Source of the DNA: Planctomycetaceae bacterium
GTDB taxonomy: Bacteria; Planctomycetota; Planctomycetia; Pirellulales; UBA1268
NCBI GenBank assembly: GCA_902629495.1
Contig: CACORA010000003.1
Coordinates: 22,839-86,838 of the forward strand
Length of the DNA: 64,000 nt
Reading direction: 5' to 3'
Part shown: piece after piece, positions 43,110 through 53,180 of the stretch
How the letters are laid out: each line of letters begins with the position of its first letter
Numbering within the stretch: position 1 is the first letter of the stretch
The notes under the pieces: generated by a model
What the model saw: the letters and a program-made list of their open reading frames with translations, nothing else
What the model was told of the DNA's origin: nothing
The model's database searches: none
Program-made: the position numbers and the translations under genes

Positions 43110-44963
43110 TCATTGTTCTGGGCGTTGCGTCTGGCTGACACTGCAGTAGTAGGCCCCCGTTTCATTGCCATCAGAGTCAATGAATATGGGTGCCAGTTTA
43201 TGTGAACCAACGCCTAGGGTTGTGGTAAAGGTGATTGTTTTATCGGATGCACCGACTGACGTTTGTTCTACCTTGTGACCATCGATCCAGAGTTTTGCAG
43301 AAATCGCTTTCAGGGCAACTCCAGGCGTGGTGCGATAAGCTTTTGATGCTCCAGGGACATCATCGCCAGGAGGCAAAGGAGCAGTAATGGCACGGTTCGC
43401 CTCTCTTGGCCATCGATGAACAGTAAAGCGATAGGTTCCAGGCTGAATGACCTTGACAGCCCAATGAGCACGGTGTTTTTGAGGTCCTTTGGTGATGGCC
43501 TTCTTGTTTTTTGAGCCTTCGCGGAAACCAAAAGCAGACCGAACCATCTGTTGATTCCATGGGGAGGAACCTTCACCGATCCAATCATGGCACGTCAATA
43601 AAACCTCAGCAGCATCAGGGTGACCAATATAGATTTCTGTTGTTTGGGCAAACGTTGGCTCAAGTTCTTTCCACCACGCATCATAGAATTTCGTCATTTT
43701 GACGACCTGTTCATGGTGGTCCAAGGCAACATTCTTTGTTTGGCCAGGATCAGCAATCATGTCATAAAGTTCATCACTGTTGACTAACCGCCATCGCTGA
43801 GACATGACTGCTGTTTGCTTCCACTTGATTGGATCTCGAACTCGCTGCGAGTCTGTGACAAGCAGACGGTCAGGCCAGTCCATGTCAACTGCCGGGTCAA
43901 GTAATGGTGAAATGTCGCGACCGTCCCACGCAAGAGTTTCTGGCTTGACTCCACCTGCGATGTCCACAAGTGTCGGTACAACATCAACGGCATGGCAGAG
44001 AGTATTATCTGTATGTTGTTTGTTCCAGCCCGCAGCTGGCCAATGAGCGATAAACGGCACACGGTGTCCACCATCATATTCACTGCCTTTCTTCCCCCTC
44101 ATGCCAGCATTAAAGATTGTATTACCCGTTGCCGTTCCATTGTCTGTGGTGAAAATGAACAATGTGTTGTCGGTTACTTCGAGTTCATCGAGCAATTGCC
44201 GAGTGGTTCCAATATTGTCATCAATATTTGTGATCATTCCAAAAAATGCGGCAATCCTTGGTGATTGATCTGCATACATATCGAGATATTTTTGTGGGCA
44301 GTGCAGGGGGCCATGTGGTGCATTTGTTGCGATGTACGCGAAGAAAGGCCGGTTGTTTTTTACCTGACTCCTAATAAAACGATGGGCATTTTGAAAGAAC
44401 ACATCTGTGCAGAATCCTTTGGCTGGTTCTGGTGACCCGTTGTGGAAATAGTGTCCATCAAAATACGCATTGTCCCATAGGTCAGGTGTCTGTCCGACAC
44501 CGCCACCACCATGTCGATACACCTCTTCAAACCCTCTGTCTTCAGGCCTGTACGGATAGTTATCGCCGAGGTGCCATTTTCCAAACATACCAGTGGCATA
44601 ACCATTGTCTTTCAGCAATTGCCCAAGAGTGACTTCATTGTTGCGAAGCATTGACCGCCCATTGATGGTGTGCCAGACACCGGTTCGATCTGTCCAGTGT
44701 CCCGTCATCAAAGCTGCTCGAGTTGGAGAGCATGTTGGGGCAACATGATAATTTGAAAGGCTGGTTGATTCAGCAGCTAAGGCATCAATAAATGGAGTCT
44801 TAATAATTGGGTTGCCTGTATGCCCAAGGTCACCATAACCCTGGTCATCCGTCATAATCAAAACAATATTCGGTGGGCTCTTCGGGAAAGCCGAAGATAC
44901 GAGCACGTTCAAAGGAACGACACATAAAATAAAAGCAACATTTATTCGGTATAAACTATTCAT
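43110..44963 (-). CDS. Secreted sulfatase with C-terminal beta domain
   Basis: The 617-residue protein has a signal peptide and a type I sulfatase domain: metal-binding TDDQGYGDLG and the formylglycine site CSPTR (Cys78), then FTTDNGTATGN. After about residue 460 there is an extra region with strand-rich segments (HWAVKVIQPGTYRFTVHRWP, LWIDGHKVEQTSV) that looks like a carbohydrate-binding or jelly-roll domain. Likely removes sulfate esters from an extracellular glycan. AAAGGGG lies eight bases before the ATG. It converges with the halogenase-like gene, five bases away. Confidence 0.92.
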   Translation of the reverse strand: MNSLYRINVAFILCVVPLNVLVSSAFPKSPPNIVLIMTDDQGYGDLGHTGNPIIKTPFIDALAAESTSLSNYHVAPTCSPTRAALMTGHWTDRTGVWHTINGRSMLRNNEVTLGQLLKDNGYATGMFGKWHLGDNYPYRPEDRGFEEVYRHGGGGVGQTPDLWDNAYFDGHYFHNGSPEPAKGFCTDVFFQNAHRFIRSQVKNNRPFFAYIATNAPHGPLHCPQKYLDMYADQSPRIAAFFGMITNIDDNIGTTRQLLDELEVTDNTLFIFTTDNGTATGNTIFNAGMRGKKGSEYDGGHRVPFIAHWPAAGWNKQHTDNTLCHAVDVVPTLVDIAGGVKPETLAWDGRDISPLLDPAVDMDWPDRLLVTDSQRVRDPIKWKQTAVMSQRWRLVNSDELYDMIADPGQTKNVALDHHEQVVKMTKFYDAWWKELEPTFAQTTEIYIGHPDAAEVLLTCHDWIGEGSSPWNQQMVRSAFGFREGSKNKKAITKGPQKHRAHWAVKVIQPGTYRFTVHRWPREANRAITAPLPPGDDVPGASKAYRTTPGVALKAISAKLWIDGHKVEQTSVGASDKTITFTTTLGVGSHKLAPIFIDSDGNETGAYYCSVSQTQRPEQ

Positions 44964-45097
44964 TGTATAACCCCTTTAACCAAAACATTGATGTCTTTAT
45001 TGTGTCGAATGGTCAGAGGATTTCCAGTGCTTCCTTGTCGTATAAGGGGTATTAATAATTAGGCAACAGTTTTGGTAGATGCTCCAGAGAATTTATT

Positions 45098-46021
45098 GTG
45101 TCTGATACCTTTTTTGATCTTGAATCCTGTTTAGTCGATTTTGGAACAGGTTGTTCAGCATCTCATTCCAGTGGTCAACGACTTGAAAAGATCGGTGGCA
45201 TTCTAGTCAGACGACCGTTGCTTCAGCAGAACTTGCCCGCATGCCATTCGCCCGCTGTTTGGAAGGACGTAACTGCCGAGTATGAATATGACGATCAAGA
45301 GCGAGGCAAATGGATTTTCCGCCAACCGCCTCCGGATCAGTGGCGGGTCAATGTAGGGCTCTCTGAAAAAACGGGAAAATATATCAGGCTTCTTGTGCGT
45401 CCTTCGCCTTCTGGACAGATCGGATTTTTTCTTGAGCAAGTCGATCAATGGAAATGGCTCTACCAACATACAAAACCCAAGACAAGCATTCTCTCACTCT
45501 TTGCCCACTCTGGAGCAGCGACACTATCACTTGCACTTGCGGGTGCACACGTCACACATGTGGATGCATCAAAACAAGCGATGACATTGGCGCGTTCAAA
45601 TGCAAAAGAATCGAATCTTGGAGAGGCGCCAATTCGATGGATATGTGATGACGTGAGATCATTTGTTGCACGAGAGATTCGTCGAGGGAGCATTTACAAC
45701 GGGGTGGTACTTGATCCTCCTTCATGGGGTCATGGCCCAAAAGGTCAGCCATTTTCTATACATAATGACCTAGCGCCACTACTTGACGATCTTGCAAAAT
45801 TGCTTCGTGGTGGTAGGCAAGATCCATCATCAGCGTTGTCAGGGCCTGTTCTGCTTACGTGTCATTCTCCGGGCTGGCACCATGTTCGTTTGCGTGAGTC
45901 TCTTATGCAAACACTCGGTTTGGATGGGTGTGGTTCTGGTCGTTTGGACTGTACGGATGCTGCTGGCAGAATCCTCAATCTTGGTGACTATGCAAGATGG
46001 GTTTCTTCTGGAAGGATGTAA
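45098..46021 (+). CDS. RlmI-like SAM-dependent rRNA methyltransferase
   Basis: The 307-residue protein resembles RlmI/RlmK-type 23S rRNA methyltransferases. The N-terminus has the characteristic VDFGTGCSASH and QRLEKIGGILVRRP; the SAM fold shows LSLFAHSGAATLSLALAGA and DASKQAM, and the catalytic motif LDPPSWGHGPKG. The PUA domain of E. coli RlmI is missing. It starts at GTG 45098. A TrmH-family methyltransferase follows after four bases. Confidence 0.85.
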   Translation: MSDTFFDLESCLVDFGTGCSASHSSGQRLEKIGGILVRRPLLQQNLPACHSPAVWKDVTAEYEYDDQERGKWIFRQPPPDQWRVNVGLSEKTGKYIRLLVRPSPSGQIGFFLEQVDQWKWLYQHTKPKTSILSLFAHSGAATLSLALAGAHVTHVDASKQAMTLARSNAKESNLGEAPIRWICDDVRSFVAREIRRGSIYNGVVLDPPSWGHGPKGQPFSIHNDLAPLLDDLAKLLRGGRQDPSSALSGPVLLTCHSPGWHHVRLRESLMQTLGLDGCGSGRLDCTDAAGRILNLGDYARWVSSGRM

Positions 46022-46025
46022 CCAC

Positions 46026-46889
46026 ATGATCACAAGTACAAGTAATCCGCGAGTCAAGCAGGCAGCCAGCCTGAGAAAATCGAAGCATCGTCAACTCTTG
46101 GGGCTCACCATTGTTGACGGACTGCGTGAACTCAAGTGTGCTCTCAGTGCTGGTGTCGATATTATTGAGGTGTTTGTTGATGGAACAGCCTCACCTCTTA
46201 ATGAACGAGAAGTTCTTTTAGAAGGTTTTTTGCAGAATGGCATAGAAGTTACAACGCTTGCCAAAGGTCCATTTGAGAAGATTGCATTTGGTGATCGAAA
46301 CGAAGGGGTGTTGGCGGTAGTTCGATTTCGTGCAAAAGAGCTAAAAGAGCTAAAGAGTAATGATAATCGCCCCTTTTTTATTCTTGAGGGCATTGAAAAG
46401 CCAGGAAACCTTGGAGCAATCCTTCGTTCGGCAGATGCTGCTGGTATTGCTGGTGTCATTCTGTCCGGGCATGGAACCGATGTTGCAAACCCGGCTGTAA
46501 TACGTGCAAGCTTGGGCACAGTTTTTATGGTTCCACTAGTCGTTGCATCAACGAAAGAGTCTATAGATTGGTGTTGTGAAAATAAAAAAAATGTTTTTAT
46601 TGCAACGCCAGGCGGTGAACGTCTTTGGTGCGATGCAAGATTAAGGAAGAATATTGTCTTTGTACTTGGTAGTGAATCGCATGGAGTATCTGGCGAATGG
46701 CAAGACGCAGTCTCGATAAAAAAAATAGATATGCAAGCAATTCGTCTGCCTATGCTTGGCGTGGCTGATAGTCTCAATGTCGCCGCAACGGCTGCGATAC
46801 TGAGCTTTGAGGCCTTAAGGCAGATGCAAAAGGATTCGACTGAATCCATGCACGCACATGATTCAAGCGGGGGTTCACGTGGCAGTTGA
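46026..46889 (+). CDS. TrmH/SpoU-family RNA methyltransferase
   Basis: The 287-residue product begins MITSTSNPRVKQAASLRKSK (an N-terminal RNA-binding region) and has the SPOUT knot domain with NLGAILRSADAAGIAGVI (motif 1), a middle GSESHGVSG (motif 2) and a final ADSLNVAATAAILSFE (motif 3). It methylates ribose 2'-O in rRNA or tRNA. ATG 46026 has GGAAGGA upstream; the longer open frame from 45783 is in an overlapping region and is rejected. It overlaps the next gene by 32 bases. Confidence 0.9.
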   Translation: MITSTSNPRVKQAASLRKSKHRQLLGLTIVDGLRELKCALSAGVDIIEVFVDGTASPLNEREVLLEGFLQNGIEVTTLAKGPFEKIAFGDRNEGVLAVVRFRAKELKELKSNDNRPFFILEGIEKPGNLGAILRSADAAGIAGVILSGHGTDVANPAVIRASLGTVFMVPLVVASTKESIDWCCENKKNVFIATPGGERLWCDARLRKNIVFVLGSESHGVSGEWQDAVSIKKIDMQAIRLPMLGVADSLNVAATAAILSFEALRQMQKDSTESMHAHDSSGGSRGS

Positions 46890-47661
46890 TCTTGCTTTTG
46901 ATTGCCAGGGGGCAGGCCCACCGGTTGTAATCCTTCATGGTCTCTTTGGTTCAAAGCGAAACTGGTCATTGATAGCGAGGAAGCTAGGACAAGATTTCCG
47001 CGTCATCACTGTTGATTTGCGTAATCACGGAGAAAGTCCATGGCATGCGTCGCATGATTATGTTGTGATGGCAGACGACGTTGCTTTTCTCATTGAGAAA
47101 GAAATCGGCCAATCGGTTTCACTCATTGGACACAGTATGGGTGGGAAGGTTGCGATGGTACTCGCACTGACGCAACCCAAGTTTATTGAAAAGCTTGTGG
47201 TTGTAGATATTCCACCAGCCCGATCGAGTAGTTCTCAAAGGGGTTTGATTGATGCTATGCAGTCAGTTCCTCTTGAGCGATTTAGGTACCGTAGGGAAGT
47301 GAGTCACTATCTTGCTGAGAGGATTCCTGATTCTGTCATCAGGTCTTTTCTGATGACCAATCTTATAGTTCAGTCAGAGCGGTTGGCATGGGCAATTAAT
47401 CTTGAGTCCTTGTCCAAAAACTTTGAATTGATTCAGGGGTTTCCTGAACAGACTCTAATGAGTCCATTCCTACATGCAGCACTTTTTCTTACCGGTGGCA
47501 ACTCAGACTATGTGCGAACTGAGCACCATCACGATATACGGCGATTATTTCCCGCTGCGCGCTTTGAGAGTATTCCAGACACGGGGCATTGGGTGCACGC
47601 GGAAGCCCCCGAGCTGTTTCTTCATGCGTCGCGTCAGTTTCTTTTTCAAACAAATACGTGA
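46858..47661 (+). CDS. Alpha/beta hydrolase
   Basis: The 267-residue protein is an alpha/beta-fold hydrolase, similar to the YbfF group: VVILHGLFGSKRNW (oxyanion HG), the nucleophile Ser in GHSMGGK (near residue 95) and the His in GHWVHAEAPE near the C-terminus. It is cytosolic; acyl esters are likely substrates. ATG 46858 overlaps the methyltransferase gene by 32 bases. A GTG at 46879 with a G-rich site is an alternative start. Confidence 0.87.
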   Translation: MIQAGVHVAVDLAFDCQGAGPPVVILHGLFGSKRNWSLIARKLGQDFRVITVDLRNHGESPWHASHDYVVMADDVAFLIEKEIGQSVSLIGHSMGGKVAMVLALTQPKFIEKLVVVDIPPARSSSSQRGLIDAMQSVPLERFRYRREVSHYLAERIPDSVIRSFLMTNLIVQSERLAWAINLESLSKNFELIQGFPEQTLMSPFLHAALFLTGGNSDYVRTEHHHDIRRLFPAARFESIPDTGHWVHAEAPELFLHASRQFLFQTNT

Positions 47662-47670
47662 AGGGGACCG

Positions 47671-48255
47671 TCACGGCGCTAGGATTTCAAGAGCAGGACT
47701 TGAATTCCCAAAATGAAGGCGAACGCGTTGATGGCCCGATGCATGAAGTGAAAGAAGCTCAATAGTTTCAAAATGGCAAGCGACTACAGCGAACACATTG
47801 AAGCCACTCCTGTCAGTCTCATTTGGCACAGGCGGAGCAGGCGGGAATAATTTGATGGGTGTGCCTGGAGGATGCGTCGATGTGTAGCACGCACGGCTCA
47901 TCGGCCTGGACGCAAGCCATGCGTTCTCTGCACATGCGTTGTGATGGTGGACTATAGCCTGAGCAGCAATACGGATTTGCAGACGCTCTGATGGACTGTA
48001 CCAATGAAGAGAAACATTCTTATGTGCCTGAATATGACGTGTTTTCGGGCTTCGTATATCGGTGTGAAAAAAAATAATTCGTTCGAATGGCTGAAATTTA
48101 CGAAGGACAACCGTTCGAATGTGAGGAAGTCCTTCCTCACTGATGGTTGCAAGAGAAAATAAGTGAAGCGGATGTTGAGCAGATGTAGCTGCATTGGTCA
48201 GTTGTTCAGAGACTGTTTCCCAAATACTTGAGGCTGTTTGTTGATCGAAGTTCAT
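47671..48255 (-). CDS. Pyridoxamine phosphate oxidase-like FMN protein
   Basis: The 195-residue protein resembles the PNPOx-like (Alr4036-type) FMN-binding family: PHIRTVVLRKF, FHTDIRSPKTRHI and VSLHWYSPSERLQIRI match the FMN-binding strands. It lacks the classic PdxH C-terminal substrate motif, so conversion of pyridoxamine phosphate is unproven; general FMN-linked oxidation is possible. ATG 48255 is preferred; the frame to 48303 adds 16 hydrophobic residues. It is divergent from the sulfatase at 48.5 kb. Confidence 0.75.
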   Translation of the reverse strand: MNFDQQTASSIWETVSEQLTNAATSAQHPLHLFSLATISEEGLPHIRTVVLRKFQPFERIIFFHTDIRSPKTRHIQAHKNVSLHWYSPSERLQIRIAAQAIVHHHNACAENAWLASRPMSRACYTSTHPPGTPIKLFPPAPPVPNETDRSGFNVFAVVACHFETIELLSLHASGHQRVRLHFGNSSPALEILAP

Positions 48256-48505
48256 GTTTAGTAAGAGTGAGGAAAGTGATGCCAGTGAATACCAAAATAT
48301 CAATTGGAATTAGGATAGTACGATCTTGGTAACGCTTTTCAAAACACTGAACCCTATCATCAGTCGGATCGAACGAAGAAGCAGATAAAGATTTTAAAAA
48401 TGCCACGATACTCGACTTCACGTGGTTTTAGGGACTTGGATGACACCTTTTGCATCCTACGATAGTCTAGTGGTTTTGCGGATCGTATGGGGGTGTACAT
48501 TTTCG

Positions 48506-49999
48506 ATGAAAACCTTGGCACGCATTGCATTTCTGTATGGAGTCGGTTTCCTGATTTTTTCTTCCAGCGTGATGGCTTCGGAACTGAATCGGCGTCCCAA
48601 TATTCTCTGGATTGTAGGAGAGAACCTCAAACTGGATTTGGGGTGCTACGGTGCATCGCATGTAAAAACACCACATTTGGATGACCTGGCAAAAAATGGT
48701 GTTCGATACACAAAAGTTTTTGCAACGTCACCTGTGTGTGCGCCAAGCAGAAGTGCTTTTTTTGTTGGTATGTATCAGACGTCAACTGATACGCATAACA
48801 TGCGGTCCCACCGCGATGACGACTATCGCTTGCCCGTCGGTGTAGAGCCGATTACACATCGTCTCAACAAAGTTGGATATACAACAGGGAATATCACGAC
48901 CATGGGCGAGGATACGGTTGGTTCAGGAAAACTGGATCTCAATTTCGTCAATGAAGGGAGACTCTACGATACCGAGAGTTGGGACCATCTTGTCAAAAAT
49001 CAGCCATTTTTTGCACAGATTAATACGCTTGAGGCAGAGTATGACATCTATGATCGCCAGACGTGGAGGCTTCCACGGGTAAAGTGGAAAGGAGAAGATC
49101 AGCATGAAAAAATTGCAACCCCCGATACAGTAATACCACCGCCCTACTACCCTGATCATCCATTAGTTCGAGAGGAGTGGGCACGGTATCTCAATTCTAT
49201 TTCAGGAATGGATAAAACGATTGGCAAGATCCTGAGGTATCTCAAGAAGGATGGGCTTGCTGATGACACCATTATTATGTTCTTTGGTGACAATGGCAGG
49301 ATCGAACCGCGAGGTATTCATTGGTGTTATGATTCTGGCTTGCATGTGCCCATGATCATTCATTGGCCAAAAAACTTTAAGCCGCCAGAAAACTATATTT
49401 CAGGAGAGGTGAGTGAGCAGGTCATCAGTCTTATCGATATAACGCCAACAACGCTTGGCTTCGCGGGCATTCAGCCACCATTAGGTATGCATGGCCGTGT
49501 CTTTTTGGGCGATCGCATTGGTCCAGAGCGTCAATATGCATTTTCCGCCCGTGACAGAATTGATGAAACAGTCAATCGCATTCGAAGTGTACGGGGTGAG
49601 AGATATCACTACATCAGAAACTACTATCCAAATCGACATTTCACCTCGCTAAATCGATATAAAGAAAAATGTTTTCCTATTAAGCCATTAATGCGAACCT
49701 TGTTCGATGAAGGTAAGCTTTCAGGTCCACCACTTGCATTGATGTCACCAACGGTCGCTGAAGAACAACTCTTCGATACCATCACTGATCCTCATGAAAT
49801 TCACAATCTTGCGCAATCAGAGAAACGAGAACACCGTGATGCGCTGATTCGTATGCGGGCTGCATTAGAAACCTGGATTGTAGAAACCAACGATCAAGGT
49901 GTATTTCCAGAACCAAACGAGATCGTTGCCCCATTTGAAAAGGAAATGCACGACTGGTTTGGTACGCCTGATTGGTACCCGTATCACCCAAAAGAATGA
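48506..49999 (+). CDS. Secreted sulfatase with altered metal-binding motif
   Basis: The 498-residue protein has a signal peptide and the formylglycine motif CAPSR (Cys78). The N-terminal metal loop reads IVGENLKLDLGCYG: the usual DD pair is E39-N40 here. The second metal site MFFGDNGR is present. It resembles the N-sulfatase-like group with long mid-protein loops rather than classic arylsulfatase A. ATG 48506 starts the signal peptide; an upstream ATG at 48422 adds 28 residues. The next gene overlaps its stop (ATGA at 49996). Confidence 0.9.
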   Translation: MKTLARIAFLYGVGFLIFSSSVMASELNRRPNILWIVGENLKLDLGCYGASHVKTPHLDDLAKNGVRYTKVFATSPVCAPSRSAFFVGMYQTSTDTHNMRSHRDDDYRLPVGVEPITHRLNKVGYTTGNITTMGEDTVGSGKLDLNFVNEGRLYDTESWDHLVKNQPFFAQINTLEAEYDIYDRQTWRLPRVKWKGEDQHEKIATPDTVIPPPYYPDHPLVREEWARYLNSISGMDKTIGKILRYLKKDGLADDTIIMFFGDNGRIEPRGIHWCYDSGLHVPMIIHWPKNFKPPENYISGEVSEQVISLIDITPTTLGFAGIQPPLGMHGRVFLGDRIGPERQYAFSARDRIDETVNRIRSVRGERYHYIRNYYPNRHFTSLNRYKEKCFPIKPLMRTLFDEGKLSGPPLALMSPTVAEEQLFDTITDPHEIHNLAQSEKREHRDALIRMRAALETWIVETNDQGVFPEPNEIVAPFEKEMHDWFGTPDWYPYHPKE

Positions 50000-50940
50000 C
50001 AATGAGTGACTACGAATTAAGACGGAATCGTTCAGAAGATGCAGCAGAGATCTCAGACTTGATTCGTGAGTCCACCAATCAGTGGTACGTGGCACATGGG
50101 AATTCACCGATCTTTACCGGTGATCCGAGTTCAACACGCTTGTTCTATGACGTCTATGAGGAACTGGATCCAGGTTGTTGCCTGTTGGCCGTGGAGAAAA
50201 AAACTGGGTTGATTGCCGCGTCATGCTTTTATCACCCCCGATCGACGCATGTCTCCCTTGGCATCATGAATGTTCATCCTGATCACTTTGGGAAAGGCCT
50301 TGCAAGAATGTTGCTAAATGCTGTGGTTTCAATGTCAGAGGATCAGAAAAAGCCAACGCGTTTAGTATCGAGTGCAATGAATTTAGATTCCTATTCTCTC
50401 TACACCCGTGGGGGATTTGTTCCTCGCTATGCGTATCAAGACATGTTTCTTGAAGTCCCTCAAAGCGGGATGCCATCACAAAATCTGTCTGGGCTGGATC
50501 GGGTTCGGCTCGCGACACTTCGTGATCTTGAAGCCATCGTGCAACTCGAGGAAGAAGTGCAGTGTATTGAGAGAAGGAAAGACCATCATTTTTTTCTGGA
50601 AAACCGCCAGGGCATTTGGAATGTCTGTGTCATCGATCATGCATCTGGTTCGGGTATTGATGGTGTTCTGGTGTCTGTGAAACATCCTGGCAGCACAATG
50701 TTGGGGCCAGGGGTGATGCGATCAACCGCAGATGCTGCAGCACTCATCTGGTATCAACTAAATCAGTTTCATCGTGGAGGAAGGCCGGTATGGCTTGTCC
50801 CTGTCGAATGCGATGATTTAGTTGCTGAGTTGTATACTTGGGGTGCACGCAACTGTGAAATTCATTTTGCCCAAGTTCGTGGAATGTGGAAGGAGCCGAG
50901 TGGTGTGGTCATGCCGACATTCATGCCTGAAACGGGTTAG
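49996..50940 (+). CDS. GNAT-family acetyltransferase
   Basis: The 314-residue protein is a GNAT acyltransferase. MNVHPDHFGKGLARMLLNAVV at about residues 88-108 is motif A for acetyl-CoA, with the GKG loop. The C-terminal half (VRLATLRDLEAIVQLE and after) is a second GNAT-like fold, making a double-domain enzyme. Its ATG overlaps the sulfatase stop in an ATGA arrangement; 50002 is an alternative. Substrate unknown. Confidence 0.85.
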   Translation: MTMSDYELRRNRSEDAAEISDLIRESTNQWYVAHGNSPIFTGDPSSTRLFYDVYEELDPGCCLLAVEKKTGLIAASCFYHPRSTHVSLGIMNVHPDHFGKGLARMLLNAVVSMSEDQKKPTRLVSSAMNLDSYSLYTRGGFVPRYAYQDMFLEVPQSGMPSQNLSGLDRVRLATLRDLEAIVQLEEEVQCIERRKDHHFFLENRQGIWNVCVIDHASGSGIDGVLVSVKHPGSTMLGPGVMRSTADAAALIWYQLNQFHRGGRPVWLVPVECDDLVAELYTWGARNCEIHFAQVRGMWKEPSGVVMPTFMPETG

Positions 50941-51012
50941 GAAGAAGATCAATGGGAATGAACTCTCCCTATCCCTCAGATAATAATTTTGAGTGTCAGC
51001 TGTTTATTGTGA

Positions 51013-52923
51013 TCATGGCACGACTTCATGTGTGCCAAGTAACTCATTGAGTGCTCGGTTGAGCACTCGTACCGTATATTTCCCATCGGCAACCATACCT
51101 TGACGATACGTCTTGTTGTGCTTCATCGTCTCAAGAACAGGCAGGGCTGTACGGTCTGTTTCATCAAGAACGATGGCGGCACGGAGGCGAGCCCATTGCG
51201 TGCCATCGTTGAGTATTTGAGCCAAAACGTCTAAGGCTTCTTGTGGCTGTCCCATGCGGATGAGTGCTCGTGCTGCTGCTGTACGTACGGCATCAGAACC
51301 ATCGTTTTGCATTAAAGAGTGAAGTTGAGGAATAGCCTCAATCCCTTCTTTTTTGATGTTACCGATACCAATCGCTCCCCAGAATCGGACGGCAGCATGA
51401 TCATCTGATAGTGTCTTTATCATTGCCGGTAGCGCATCATGGCCAGCGAGTGACAATGATGCAGCATCTCTCAGGCGCTCATTGAGGTTGCCAGCGTTCC
51501 CCCCATTCAGGATTTCCCATGCACTACCGAACGCTTCTTCTCCTTCAGCGATTTCAGACTCTGGTATGAGACCAATGTCACGAGTCCGTGTTACCCATGC
51601 AAGATGTGCTTCCCGCATATTTTTGAGTTCTTCTGTATAGTCAGGATGATTACACAAATTGTTAAGCTCGTGTGGATCAGCCTGTGTGTCATAAAGCTCT
51701 TCTTTTGCTTTTGTTGGGGACATAAACAGCATTGCGGCTGGAGGGAGAGTGCCTTCTGCAGCAACACGACGGATCTCTTGCATGGTGGCACCTTTTTCAG
51801 GTGTGTTCATGTATTGGTAAAACGTTTTAAATGGTTCGTAGTTACGAATGTACTTAAATCGTTTGGTTCGCACGGCACGAATAATGTCGTACCGTTCATC
51901 CATCCGATCGCGTGCGCCAAAAACAAACTGACGTGGTGCTGGTAGATTTGCTCCCAGAAATGGCCGGCCCTGCATATAGGCGGGAGGTGTGATGCCGGCA
52001 ATGTTGAGTGTTGTTGGTCCAAGATCAATCAAACTAATAAGTTGGTCGGTTTTTACTCCAGGGAGACCTTGTTGCCCGCGACGGTATTTTTTGGGGATGC
52101 GGAGAATGAGAGGAACTCGCATACCAGAGTCATAGAGCCATCGCTTCGCACGTGGAAGCCCGACACCGTGATCGGACCAAAAGATCACAATGGTGTCATC
52201 CGCAAGTCCAGCATCATCTAATGCCTGAAGGTGTTCACCAAACCATCGGTCCATCGCTGTGATAACATCATAATATCGTCCCCAATCTTCGCGAGTGAGA
52301 GGCGTGTTGGGATAGTATGGCGGTAACGATGATGCCACGGTATCTCGGTCATGCAACTGGAGGCCTTTTGTCACAGTTTTCCATTTATTCTCATTCGCAA
52401 TACCGGACTCATGACATCCGGTAAAATTAAAAACAGAAAAAAACGGTTGATTGTCTTTACGATGTTTCCAGTGTGCTTTACCACTCGATGCATCCCACGT
52501 GTCCTTTGGAGCAGTGAATTGGTAATCCGTTTTTGAATTATTGGTGCAGTAATACCCAGCTTCTCGCAGAAACATTGGAAATGGCTTTATATGGTCAGGA
52601 AGAGATGCTTTGCATCGCATGTGATGCGTGCCGAGTGTCGTCTGATACATGCCCGTAATAACGGCTGAGCGACAGGGAGCGCAGACACCAGCGGTTACAA
52701 ACGCGTGGGTATATAGGGTGCCCTGTGTTGCAAAGTCATCAAGGTGTGGCGTGGTGGCGTTGGGGTAACCATAACATCCAAGATGTGGGCTAATGTCTTC
52801 ACAGCTTAGCCAGAGAATGTTTGGTCGATCTGCAGCTTGTGTTTGTACGGTCAGGTAGGGGATCAGAATAACTGCCAAGAATAGTCGGCAAAAGGATGCG
52901 AGAGATAAAGTAAGTGTTCTCAT
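51013..52923 (-). CDS. Sulfatase with C-terminal HEAT repeats
   Basis: The 636-residue protein has a signal peptide, a sulfatase domain and, from about residue 500, HEAT-like repeats (for example HAAVRFWGAIGIGNIKKEG and AVRTAAARALIRMG). The formylglycine site reads CAPCR, with Cys where CxPSR has Ser; formylglycine-generating enzymes recognise CxPxR, so it may still mature. The metal loop is CEDISPHLGCYG, and IFWSDHGVG gives the second site. Start ATG 52923 is chosen for the signal peptide; ATG 52968 is upstream. Confidence 0.9.
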   Translation of the reverse strand: MRTLTLSLASFCRLFLAVILIPYLTVQTQAADRPNILWLSCEDISPHLGCYGYPNATTPHLDDFATQGTLYTHAFVTAGVCAPCRSAVITGMYQTTLGTHHMRCKASLPDHIKPFPMFLREAGYYCTNNSKTDYQFTAPKDTWDASSGKAHWKHRKDNQPFFSVFNFTGCHESGIANENKWKTVTKGLQLHDRDTVASSLPPYYPNTPLTREDWGRYYDVITAMDRWFGEHLQALDDAGLADDTIVIFWSDHGVGLPRAKRWLYDSGMRVPLILRIPKKYRRGQQGLPGVKTDQLISLIDLGPTTLNIAGITPPAYMQGRPFLGANLPAPRQFVFGARDRMDERYDIIRAVRTKRFKYIRNYEPFKTFYQYMNTPEKGATMQEIRRVAAEGTLPPAAMLFMSPTKAKEELYDTQADPHELNNLCNHPDYTEELKNMREAHLAWVTRTRDIGLIPESEIAEGEEAFGSAWEILNGGNAGNLNERLRDAASLSLAGHDALPAMIKTLSDDHAAVRFWGAIGIGNIKKEGIEAIPQLHSLMQNDGSDAVRTAAARALIRMGQPQEALDVLAQILNDGTQWARLRAAIVLDETDRTALPVLETMKHNKTYRQGMVADGKYTVRVLNRALNELLGTHEVVP

Positions 52924-53180
52924 GGGGAGTTTATATTGGTTAAGGATTTTAGATACAAACCGCGGCATATGTTCAATTGGGGTTCTTGAGAATCAATTGA
53001 TGCTGAGTCAAAACTGGTGAAGATGCAGATTGGGTTAGTGTATTTACAAAGGCAGTTTTCCGTATTATGCCATAGTTCAATAATGATGTTTCTAAATATC
53101 TTTGTTCAAGAATTCGAAGAAAGTGCTTCAAAATAAAAGAATTATTCTGCCTCCTTCAGGTGTGAATTTTCAGCGACAAG

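Noticed and set aside
45783..46025. Upstream extension of the TrmH-family gene
   Set aside because: It overlaps the preceding methyltransferase gene almost fully and does not match the family; ATG 46026 has a good ribosome site.
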